Part shown: piece by piece, positions 13,181-22,865 of the stretch
Layout: every line of letters starts with the position of its first letter
Position numbering within the stretch: position 1 is the first letter of the stretch
Notes under the pieces: model-generated
Database searches by the model: none
Told to the model about the DNA's origin: nothing
The model's input: only the letters and a program-made list of their open reading frames with translations
Source: Enoplosus armatus
Taxonomy: Eukaryota > Chordata > Actinopteri > Centrarchiformes > Enoplosidae
DNA length: 64,000 nucleotides
Assembly (NCBI RefSeq): GCF_043641665.1
Contig: NC_092190.1
Span: 23,329,048 to 23,393,047, forward strand
Direction of reading: 5' to 3'
Translations under genes and position numbers: made by a program

Positions 13181-13768
13181 AGATGTCAACTAAAGGGAGT
13201 GTGTTCAGCCCTGAGCCGTATTGTGCAACCCTGGCTGGAACACACAGTTTGTATAATTGTCTGCTAAATGCATGTTGACAGAGCATTCAGAACAAAATTC
13301 CCAACTGGCCAAAATGATGAAAAAGACACTTTATGTTTTGCAAAGGCCATGAATGAAAGCTTCTTAAGCCATTAGCACTTACTTGACTAATGCACTTCTC
13401 CAGTTCCTGTGTTTATGACTTACACATTACAGTATGACCCCCAGTGGAGCCGCCTCCGCAGCTGAGCGTACGGGTGATCAACTTTCACCCGTACGAATTT
13501 GGCAACAAACCCGATCACGGCCATCTTTCCAGTGTTTTGGCATTGTCCTGGTGGTGTATAGGGGCTGTTATCAACAACTAATTAATGTGTAATTAATGGG
13601 CTTCTTAAACGGAGAGCTGGATAACAAATGTGTTGCGGATGCTGGCACATGCACTAATAAATCAAGCGGCGCTCTCACGCACACACAGACTTTATGAATG
13701 AGCTGTCGGCTCTGCTCTGTCCGGCTGCGGCAGCCGCAGTTCAACGCGCTGAGCTTTAACATGACGTG

Positions 13769-13771
<3 letters not shown>

Positions 13772-13800
<29 letters not shown>
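13772..13800. repeat. (GT)n microsatellite
   Basis: About 14 GT units after CGTGTCC. Confidence 0.97.
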
Positions 13801-13803
<3 letters not shown>

Positions 13804-14489
13804 CTGAGGCAGGTATCTGAAAGGAAGCGAGGGAGAAAACATTTGACCCCTTTTGACTTCTTCATTAGCGGGGACGTTTTAATTGAGACAGACGTCGGCA
13901 GTGGAGACGGATGTTAGCACTGTTAGCAGTGTGTTTACTGCCCCTCTTAATGTCAAACAACCTCTCGTCCACCCCTCCGTTTTCCCACTGTTTCATATAC
14001 AGTCCAAAGGAAAAAATGAAAATGTGTTGCCATCTGGTGCGATTTAAAAACCACCACCACCACCACCCCCACCCCCTGCCCAGACCTACCACCATCAGCC
14101 TCAGTTACAGAACGCGGGAGGTAGACAAAGGGGGGAAATGGAGGAATCTGCATTGGAAAGCCAAACGGGAACCGTGATTCATATCCTCTCTCATCAAGTC
14201 CCATTGCGCAGTGAGCCTGTTCACCGAGATGAGGCCGTTTGCTAGTCTCTCAGCGGGCCTCATCAGTGAGCTTGTACCACACTAATACATGTGAGGCGCT
14301 CTGTCAACCCCCCTCTGCCACCAACCAGCCGACCCATTATTGTAAACCCCCGCACACTGGCACACACACACTGTTACACTGAATGGACGGCAGATTGAAG
14401 GAGGGAATTGCCATGTGTGGCACACTCAGTCTGTGCGTGTGTGTGTGTATGTCTGTTGAAGGTAGACACTGTAGAAGGATTCTGTATGT

Positions 14490-14512
14490 ATGTGTGTGTG
14501 TGTGTGTGTGTG
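14490..14512. repeat. (TG)n microsatellite
   Basis: About 11 TG units preceded by TGTATGTA. A related shorter GTGT tract lies at 14433-14450. Confidence 0.95.
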
Positions 14513-14649
14513 CATTTCATTTCCTAAAAAACCAACACCTGCAGCACACAGACTGAACCGCCTCCTCTTTACTTTACCTGCCTCTGTGCAAGACAAGATT
14601 TCAGTAATGATCCACCCGGCAGCATCTGGCCACCCCCACTGTCACGAGG

Positions 14650-14676
14650 TTGTTTGTTTGTTTGTTTTTGTTTGTT
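14650..14676. repeat. (TTTG)n short tandem repeat
   Basis: Repeated TGTT/TTTG units with one interruption, just upstream of a perfect inverted repeat at 14690-14718. Confidence 0.9.
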
Positions 14677-14689
14677 CACCCAGGGATCG

Positions 14690-14718
14690 CACATTAGCAT
14701 GTAGCATGTGCTAATGTG
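14690..14718. repeat. Perfect 10-bp inverted repeat with 9-bp spacer
   Basis: CACATTAGCA at 14690-14699 and its exact complement TGCTAATGTG at 14709-14718. The spacer is TGTAGCATG. It could form a stem-loop. No surrounding gene is seen. Confidence 0.9.
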
Positions 14719-16744
14719 AAGGCACAATGGTTAAGATGCAGAAACATGTGTTGACCACATTCAGCCTCATGTCCTCCTCAATACAAGGAGCTTCACATGA
14801 AAAGCTGTTAGAAAGGAGGAGGAGGTCCGGAATCTGCAGGAGGAACAACAAAAAACCCAACATGTTTTTATTGTTTTGGTTGATATTTAAGTCAAATACT
14901 CAACACTGATGCTCTCTGTTGACGTGTGATGTAGAAATTAATTCAAACATTGATCTGTTGTCACCGTTCTCCCGCCCCTCTTCTCGCCTGACATGTTTAT
15001 CTGTTCCGGCTGAAATGCCACATTCCTGATCATATATTTCCTGTCTTCTGTTTTCTTTTTATTTATGGAGCGTTTATTGTTTGCCACGGGCTTGCTCACA
15101 GTATCCACCGAAACGACGATAGATACTTGGTGTAGTTGTATTGTATAGCACGGCTTACAGACGCTTAAATGTGCAAAGTTACTTTAAAATGTACTCAGCC
15201 GACGTTAAGAAGCTCTTCACATGCGTGGCATGCACTCGCTCTTAAGTGTTGCTTTGGGAAACAGGTGTAAAAGTGCTCTCATCCTTTTAATTCTTTAATT
15301 AAGATTGGTAGTTATTGGGAAACGAGGCCCTGGTCCTGATTAATTAACAAGTAAACCAGTGTAAACACGAACCACGACTAAAAGGCAACATTTTAATAAT
15401 ATACCGGACTGAGAAGAGAGGGCCGTCAGATGTGAAAGACTCACGGCGTGTCGAGGCCGACAGTAGAGGGGATCTCGTGGTGCTGTCTTGTAGCTACAGG
15501 TGGGGGCCAGAACATGAAATACCAAACTAGGAAAGCCCGGTGAGAAGAACTCAAGACATCGCACAGCAGTTTATTACTTCTTTGAGGCAGGATTTAATGA
15601 ATCTGCAGTAGCATTTGAGGTAGAATTATCCCTCATGCGTTTGCTGTATGACGTTGCCCTCCGTTGTGGCGAAAACTAGGCCATGATCAACTTCTTTTGG
15701 TGGACTACCCTCTACTGAGAAAGGATGCTTTTTTGTTTTTTTTTGGCACAATTCCACTGCGAGTATAAACATGGCCTAAAATGGCAGCAAAATAAATATA
15801 TACACATGTACGAGGTGACATCGCTCTCTAATGAGTGACGTAAACAATCCAACGTTTGTCTGCGCGACTGAGAAAAAGGGAGGCTGCGAGTGTGGAGAAG
15901 TGTTTTCTTTTCAAATCGAGGCATGAACTACTTGTGCACGAGCATCACTATTACATTGCGCTGAAAAATCCGATCCAATTCCAAAAGAAAATATCCTGTA
16001 ATAATTTGAACCACACAATGAGTTAGAGACACGTGTTCTGAAACACCAAAATCATCCATTTCTACATCACAGCTACTTAGAAGTTATGCGGATTCCCTGA
16101 TCACACCCAGCATGCTGTTTAGCTGAGATTCCTCCTGTGAACTCGAGAAAAAAGGAATACATTCTGTTTGAATTCACTGTGTATTTCTGTCACTTCGGTA
16201 TTTTGGATGTTGTTCTAAACTGTTTCTTGTATTGTGTTTGCTTTGTGCTTTGATTCTAGTAGTCGTCGACTATTTGCCTCTGTAGAACATCTTCCTCGGA
16301 GAATATCCTGTTTATTTAGCGTTCACTTGAGCTGAAGTTTGAAATCTTTATTGAACTTTATTAACCCACGTATTACAAAACAAGGAGGAGGGGGAAATTA
16401 GAAGTTCACACTAGGTCTGCCCCACTTTTCTCCGTCACTCAAGACATTTGAGGTATTCAGCTGTACCAAACTAAGCTGAGGATACAACAGCAAAGAGATT
16501 GTGCACAAAGTGGACGTGCTATTTCATTGTTTGAAGCTTTGGGTCTGTTTTTATATAGTATAATAATATCTCTGAAGACATTTAAATTCAAATGGAGAGC
16601 AAAGAAGCAAACTGACAGCTTATAAAGTTACAGCTTACATGTTAGCAAACTGCTGTCCTCTTAAACATCACGCTGACCCAGAGAAACTATAATATCAATT
16701 CAGTTATGAATGGAAGTCAATATTCTTTCTTTCGCCTTATAGTT

Positions 16745-16830
16745 CTGGTTTGGTCCCCGGATTTCTCCGCTAGCTAGCTTGTCTGTCTGCTGTTTGTTAG
16801 GAAGGTAGCATGAAGTGGCTTTGTCAGAGA
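16745..16830 (+). repeat. Dispersed repeat family D, copy 1
   Basis: CTCCGCTAGCTAGCTTGTCT, GTCTGCTGTTTGTTAGG and AAGGTAGCATGAAGTGGCTT resemble 33478-33545 (CCACCAGCTAGTCGCTAACT, GTATCTGTCTGCTTGTCTGG, TGGTGGGACACAGTGAACTG). Similarity is partial. Confidence 0.3.
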
Positions 16831-18072
16831 GCTTTCTTCATGTCTGGTTCATGTTTAGTTCATTCATTTAATGCTACATACTGCAGGAGGGAAACAGGTT
16901 GTTGACAGTGGTGAGAATGAAAACTTACACCGTCTTTTTATTTGGTTTGACAAAAACAAAATACCGATTGACTATTGGTTAAGATTTAAGTTCAAGCATC
17001 TAAAATCTGGTTATGGTAGGTTTTGATCTCGGCTGAATATGACCCCGATTTACTCATTTCATGCGTGTTGGGTGAATCGGATAGCTATCCAATCTCAAAA
17101 AAAAAGCTACGTGTACATGCATCCAAGAAGCATTCAAGACGGATTGAAATATGATTGCTCAAACTACCCATGGAGGTCGTTTTTTGTTTCTAAAAAATCT
17201 AATGCTGTTGATAAAATGTTTATGTTTTTTCACTCTAATGCCTTCAACGATTAACAACATTTCCCATGAGCCCATTGACGTTTGCACGCCAAATGTCACG
17301 GCTCATCAGAAGAGCCCCCGAGCAGCTCAGCCGGGTGTGTAATGACAGCAGGAAGCAGAGAAGATGTCGCAAAAGTCACAAAGGCTTCACCTCCTCATAG
17401 CGGCTGCTGTAGACGGAGGTTAAAGTAAATGTATCCACATACGATCCAGACCTCCAGAGCCTGGCTTTCATCGTCAAGTGTGTTATTAACTTTAAGCTAA
17501 TTTCACACACTTTCATGGGTCCCAGTGCATCAGTGTGTCTCATTGTCTGTCTGATTCTTGTCTCTTTGTCCATGCAGAGTGGTGAGCCGACACTGTACAT
17601 TCATTCTATGACTGTGTGCAGTGCATGCACACAGTTGTGCGTTCTTCACTAGCGTGCCAGCTGTCATAAAGTTCTCCCATCCGGAGGGTCACTGCTGCTC
17701 GATGAGCGAAGAAATGGCTCCGTTCCTGGTTTTGATGAATGGGCGGATTCCTGTCGTCATTATGTTCTGCCGTATTAAGTTATTTTGCTCAAGTGGATAA
17801 CGGCTGATGCATGCATTTTCTTCGTCATTCCTGTGTAAGCGCCTGCTTATTGTCCAGAACATATTGTGCAGCCTAATAGTTTAATACGACCTACAGGTTT
17901 CACAGAATGAGTAAGGGGGAGATTAAATTCTGTAACCGCCGTGGTTCCTATGATATGTTTGAGAGCCAATCTCACAGGGAATATGTCATTTTATGATCAC
18001 AATAAATTACTATCTGCTATAGCACTTATCTCTTTCTGTGCTCTTGATTGTCTTGAATGGTGTTAAACACAT

Positions 18073-18118
18073 TATATATATATATATACATATATATACA
18101 TACACACACACACACATA
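18073..18118. repeat. Compound (TA)n(CA)n microsatellite
   Basis: TA repeats interrupted by CA, then CA repeats, abutting the 71-bp repeat at 18119. Confidence 0.95.
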
Positions 18119-18189
18119 CAGTTTCAAGTTGGTTGATCAAAGTGGTTGCTTTGCTGGTTTTCTCTGTTGCTGTTACTTAAACCACATTC
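18119..18189 (+). repeat. 71-bp dispersed repeat, upstream copy
   Basis: This segment (beginning CAGTTTCAAGTTGG) matches 22245-22315 in the same orientation, with 4 mismatches in 71 positions and the first 38 positions identical. It follows directly after a (TA)n(CA)n microsatellite and lies about 750 bp upstream of the TOGARAM-like start codon. It is probably a fragment of a mobile element. The family is not identified. Confidence 0.85.
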
Positions 18190-18936
18190 CTAATGCCACT
18201 AATGTTTCAGTATCTGTCACTTATAAGAAGAAGACTGAGAGGCCATTGAATGGGGGTTAACATTACAGGGGGAGGAAAAAACCCTGAGAGTTACAGTCAT
18301 ACTTTAAGGAGTTAAATTACAGGAGGATCAGCAAGACACTTCCTGTTGCACGAGTTAATAACAGTTGACGGATAAAGTAAGGGGGCTCTGAATCCAAGTA
18401 TTTATTTTAATCTTAATACTCATCAGGAAGCATTCCCATCACCACAAACCACACAGCAGATTCAGATTTAGGCCACATTTTGGTGAGTTAAGTGACAGTG
18501 TACATGTAATGTAATAATAAAGTCTGTGTTTAATGAGCAGATGAAGGGAGATGAGACAATATATGCGGAGTTTAGTATGAGGTGAGACTGTGTTTGGACC
18601 GGGATCGATCCTGGTCTTGGATTTGAAGACTAGCCGTCACAGCACTGTTCTAGACAAAACGTTTCAATAAAGTTTATTAAGTTTTTGAACGTCAACAACG
18701 CTTTAAAATCTCTTCATATGACTCAAAAGATTCTTAGAATGTCTCATTTGTCAGTCTATGACATCATCAGAATGTTCCGTGGATCTTCAAAAGCAGCAGA
18801 ACACGTTCAGGTCTAAAAGGCAGAATCCAGATCCAGTCAGACGAACCCTGATCCAGTTGAGAGAGACTACTCAGACTTTTGTGTCCACGATTTTCTACGT
18901 TGACGATTTAGTTTATTTAGTTTCGTATCTTTACTC
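18190..18936 (+). promoter_or_regulatory. Presumed promoter and 5' UTR region of the TOGARAM-like gene
   Basis: The 750 bp between the 71-bp repeat and the start codon has no convincing TATA box. An in-frame TGA at 18901-18903 lies 36 nt before the chosen ATG, so the coding region does not extend upstream in this exon. The transcription start site cannot be placed from sequence alone, and an additional non-coding first exon is possible. Confidence 0.3.
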
Positions 18937-21900
18937 ATGGCTGCTCGCAAGATTTTCAACCTGCGCTGGTGGAAGGCGAAGATAGATGTCTTCAAAGATG
19001 ACTCTGATGTAAGTAACCAACTCGATCAACCTCCTTCTGTTCATAGATCAAGTTTTTATGTACATGACCCCACAAATTAATAGCACAAGCATTTTCATAT
19101 CATACTACACAGTCAAATAATTAAGAATACCGCTAATAATCGGATTTTCAGACTTTCATGTCTAAAACAAAGATTATATATTAAGAAAAAATAGTTTTAA
19201 CCAGAAGTCCAGTCCTTATATTAATGTGCAAAGTGACATATTGTAGTAAAATTTCATATGAAAGTACAGTATGGTAAAGTAATACTGTATGTAATATTTA
19301 TTGGAGAATACACTATAACATAATATAATTAACTGATTCAACCGTGCAATTATTCCCAAATTGACTCAACTTAAGAAAAAACACACAAAAAAACATATTT
19401 CTATATTGTCTTCACAGCCACCAGGAAGCCAGACTACTGAAAGAGCCTCCAGCAGTCAGTCCAGGATCCTGGACGTTGAGAGAGCCACAAGAGCTGCGAG
19501 CGATGCACTGTCTGAACGTGCAGAGAGGCTGTGCGCTACACAGAAAGCCCACGCCGACCATGTTCTGGAGAGACTGGGCTTCTCCGCCCAGCACGACACC
19601 CTCCCCTCACCTCAGCCCCCAGTTTCTCCCAGAAGGAGCCCTGAATCCTCTCTGCAAGGGAAGAGGATCAGGCCCATTTTACCCCCTTTAAATGTGGAGG
19701 AGAACAACAGAGGCCAGACGCCCAGGACCAGCCCGACATTGGACAAAGAGGACCCCTTCTTTGAAAAGAAGCTGTATCTGGGCAGTCAGATGGCAATAGC
19801 TGCCTGTAAACTGGTTAAGCTAACAGACAAATACAGCAGCCCAAGTCCAGACCCCTCCATCAGCTCTGTGGACACACACACTCCTAGTGAGCTGAGGGCC
19901 CTTTCACATTTGGGCAATTTCACCCCTTCCCCTCCACCTACACCAGCACCCAGGAGACTGTCTCACATCCCTGTGATGACTGGGAGACTTGGTGGAGCAG
20001 GTATGTAAATATGATAGAAGATGAATAAGATGACTTTCTTTATAAGAACTTAAATGGAAATAAGTGACCATGGCAATCTGACTAATCCTGACTATTTTGC
20101 TGAACAGGCAAGGAGGTAGCTGATGGATGCAAGCTTCAGTCAGCTAAAACAACATTTGAGGAAATTATGGAAACGCTGGAACAGATCAGGCCTGTCCACA
20201 TTCCTTCACCTCAACCTCCAGAAGAACCCAGGAGGAGGCCAGAAGAACCCCGGAGGATGCCAGAAGAACCCAGGAGGAGGCCAGCAGAACCCCGGAGGAG
20301 GCCAGCAGAACCCCGGAGGATGCCAGAAGAACCCAGGAGGAGGCCAGCAGAACCCAGGAGGAGGCCAGAAGAACCCAGGAGGAGGCCAGCAGAGCCCATG
20401 GGGAAGCCAGCAGAACCCAAAAGGCCCCCAGCAGGACCCAAAAGGGCCCCAGCAGAACCCATAAGGCCCCCAGCAGGACCCAAAAGGGCCCCAGCAGTAC
20501 CCACAAGGCCCCCAGCAGAACCCAAAAGGCCCCCAGCAGTACCCACAAGGCCCCCAGCAGAACCCAAAATGCTCCCAGCAGAACCTAGAAGGACCTCAGA
20601 AGGCACACCCATGGTTCCTTTACCTCCACCAGCAGCTGCCCCAAATAACAGAAGAGGACCTCGTCGGGGAACAAAGCTCCGCCCTTCGAAGGCAGACAGT
20701 GGAGCAGGCGGGGATGACATTAAGCCTTTGGTCAACCCTTCAGAGAGCCTGTCCCTCTGCTTCAAGCAGCTCACCTCAGATGACTGGTAAGTAACCGACG
20801 CTGCAGTGTAGAGACAGATGTTAAACAGTATCACCAGCAGGGAAACAACCCTCTGTCTAAAGCAATCATTAACACAACTCAATCCTCTTTGTCATCTAAA
20901 CAGGGAGAAGAAAGTGGACGGATTAAAATCTGTTCGAGCTCTGGCACGGCATCATCCAAGACTGCTGCAGACCAAACTGCATGAAGTCTGCCTGGTCCTC
21001 TCAGAAGAGGTATTGTCGACTTTTTCCACTTTTATTTATCTTTTTGTCTTTGTTTTGCAGTTCTCGTTCGCCTACTTGTGCATGTGCCTGTTCCGCTTGC
21101 GCAAAAGTACTGACCCATGTGCTCTTTTACTTTCTAGGTGGCAAACCTGCGCTCCGTTGTATCCTGCGCAGCGATGGACGCCATAGCAGAGCTCCATGTG
21201 AGCCTGGGGACGACCATGGACCCCGAGGCGGAGAGGACGGGCCGCGCCCTGCTGCTGAAGTTGGCGCAGACGACCAACGTCTTCATTCACCAGCAGGCTA
21301 ACCTCGCCCTGGATGAGCTGGTGAAGGGCTGCAGCCCCAGCAGAGTTGTGAGCGCTCTGCTAAACGTAGGTCTGAGGTAAGAGGAGAGATCATTTGATCA
21401 AATTTAGTAGGAGGTGTAGTAGCAGCAGCATTTAAATAAACCTTATAGCACATAGCTGCAGGATTTGTCTGAGTTGTTCCTGTCTTTGTCTTTCCGCAGC
21501 CACCGTTGTGCCGCAGTGAGGGGGAGCACAGCACAGCACCTCCACCAGCTGGCAGACATTGTTGGAGAGGATCAGATCTTGACGGCAGGGAAGGTCTTCG
21601 CGGAGCGTTTCCTTATTGCTGTCAGTAAGATGTCTGTGGATGCAGCACCAGAAGTCAGGTAGGTTACCAAGTTTTGCTTGATGTTATTTGTGGCTCCTGT
21701 GAAAAGTGCAGTTGGCTTGTCCAATCTTAGTCCTGCCACTAAATTGCTAATTCAGAAATGTATTTCCGAACAGAAACCATGGCCAGAAGATGCTCCAGGT
21801 CCTCGCCCGCCAGAGGGAATTCTTGGTGCTGTGGAATAAGCTCATCCCAGAGAAAGACAGGCGTCCTTTGCAGAAGATCCTGCAGAAGATAAGCCAGTAG
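18937..21900 (+). CDS. TOGARAM-like protein with one C-terminal TOG domain (7 exons, 654 aa)
   Basis: Spliced model: 18937-19008, 19418-20000, 20108-20786, 20904-21009, 21138-21376, 21500-21658, 21774-21900. All six introns are GT-AG, phases are consistent throughout, and the total is 1965 nt including TAG. The ATG (MAARKIFNLRWWKAK...) is preceded by an in-frame TGA at 18901. Residues 25-218 are Ser/Pro-rich and probably disordered. Residues 257-382 are an 18-unit Pro-rich heptad repeat. A basic stretch near RRGPRRGTKLRPSK follows. Residues about 440-654 form a helical TOG/HEAT domain: the opening DDWEKKVDGLKSVRALA, then VANLRSVVSCAAMDAIAEL, an FIHQQANLALDELV helix, SHRCAAVRGSTAQHL and NHGQKMLQVL. 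This order matches the last TOG domain of TOGARAM1/2 (crescerin), which bind tubulin and act in cilia. Those proteins carry several TOG domains and exceed about 1000 residues, so this is a short, single-TOG relative. Family membership is well supported. Ciliary function is inferred. No paralogue is assigned. Confidence 0.86.
20221..20598 (+). repeat. Coding 21-bp minisatellite (18 heptads) inside exon 3
   Basis: Eighteen consecutive 21-nt units are translated in frame as Pro-rich heptads. Units 1-8 are close variants of EEPRRRP/AEPRRRP/EEPRRMP. Unit 9 (AEPMGKP) is transitional. Units 10-16 are AEPKRPP/AGPKRAP/AVPTRPP types, and units 17-18 (AEPKMLP, AEPRRTS) decay. The two-block structure indicates at least two separate rounds of local expansion. 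The unit length is a multiple of three, so copy-number change leaves the reading frame intact. Because units lack stops in several frames, long open frames also appear in another + frame and in two frames on the - strand. I treat those as by-products. Confidence 0.93.
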
Positions 21901-22244
21901 AGGCAGTGTGTGAATGTGCGTGGAGCAGAAGAACCCAACAACCCAACAACCCAACCGGTCAAAGCAGATGACGCCCACCTCGAGTCTGGTTCTGCTCGAG
22001 GTTTCTGCCTCTTCAAAGGAAGTTGCCAAAGTCGCCAAAGTGCCAAAGTCGCCAAAGTGCCAAAGTATAAAGAGTCGGTGTAGACCTGCTCTACTTGTAA
22101 AGAAACAGTGACCGTCCACCACTGAACAACTGAAAAAAATATATACTATATGAAAAATAATCCTGTTTATACATTTGTTGTTGTTTAATTATTTATTAAG
22201 GTAATTTAATCTATCACACACACTGAATAGTTTTTTTTTGCATT

Positions 22245-22315
22245 CAGTTTCAAGTTGGTTGATCAAAGTGGTTGCTTTGCTGCTTTACTGTGTTGCTGTT
22301 ACTTAAAGCACATTC
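22245..22315 (+). repeat. 71-bp dispersed repeat, downstream copy
   Basis: Direct-orientation partner of 18119-18189, located 345 bp after the stop codon of the TOGARAM-like gene. The similarity ends at CACATTC in both copies. In this copy it runs into another repeat-like segment that ends near 22491. Confidence 0.85.
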
Positions 22316-22491
22316 GTTTGAAAGACGTTGGGATTTATCAGGCTTGCAACGTCTAGTGAAAGATGCTACCAGGTTGCATTATGGGAAATGTAGGATCCAA
22401 CATTTGTAGAGTTTGACACAGGCCAGTCTCTCACAAGTCCTCTAAACTTTATGGGGGTGTAATAACAAAGTGCCAGTGTGCTCCTTTAAGT
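22304..22491. mobile_element. Probable MITE-type fragment
   Basis: It contains a 24-nt segment (22372-22395, core GCATTATGGGAAATGTAGGA) that is identical, on the opposite strand, to 47702-47725. A diverged version occurs inside the MITE at 54427-54706. The right end reads GTGCTCCTTTAA, the reverse complement of TTAAAGGAGCAC, which resembles the terminus of the 54427-54706 element. The left boundary is uncertain. Confidence 0.45.
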
Positions 22492-22844
22492 TTTCCTGTC
22501 TCTATGGCTCGGGGCGACCAAAGTGTAAAGTTTTGAAGGTAACATCAGGTAAACCTGCAGTGATTTTGGCTCCACCTTTTCTTTTTCTCATTGCTGCTCG
22601 GTGGAAATTTCTCATTATCCCTGTTTCTCATTATTTATGAATAAACCTTCGCTGTGGTGGCGGCGTGGCTTCGACAGTAGCGCTGTCACAGAGCAAACAA
22701 ATCAATATAAAAACATTTAAAAATAGACTGTCGAATCGACACACCCCACCCACGCTGCAGAAAATCAAGGAATTTAATCTAAATACGGTGTGGCAAATGT
22801 CACGAGTAAAAGATTGATATTGACCGAGGGAAATTAAGGCTCTT

Positions 22845-22865
22845 GGGGGGGGGGGGGGGGGGGGG
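22845..22865. repeat. Poly-G run (21 nt)
   Basis: Uninterrupted G run in the intergenic DNA after the TOGARAM-like gene. Confidence 0.95.

Larger units (their letters stand above)
13181..18072. other. Intergenic DNA upstream of the TOGARAM-like gene
   Basis: Simple repeats at 13772, 14490 and 14650, an inverted repeat at 14690-14718 and a family D repeat at 16745. Short frames are uninterpretable. No gene seen. Confidence 0.5.
21901..22645 (+). other. Probable 3' UTR of the TOGARAM-like gene
   Basis: The stretch after the TAG stop has no further exon that I can join. It contains a short tandem repeat of GCCAAAGTC/GCCAAAGT units at about 22025-22066 and an ACCCAACA repeat near 21936-21957. 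The first canonical AATAAA after the stop is at about 22640-22645. A variant, AATAAT, occurs near 22155 and could give a much shorter UTR. Two dispersed-repeat segments lie inside this interval, so the true end could be earlier. Confidence 0.4.

Noticed and set aside
18758..18985. 75-codon frame overlapping the first coding exon
   Set aside because: It is in a different frame from the spliced TOG gene. The ATG at 18937 gives a phase-consistent junction into exon 2.
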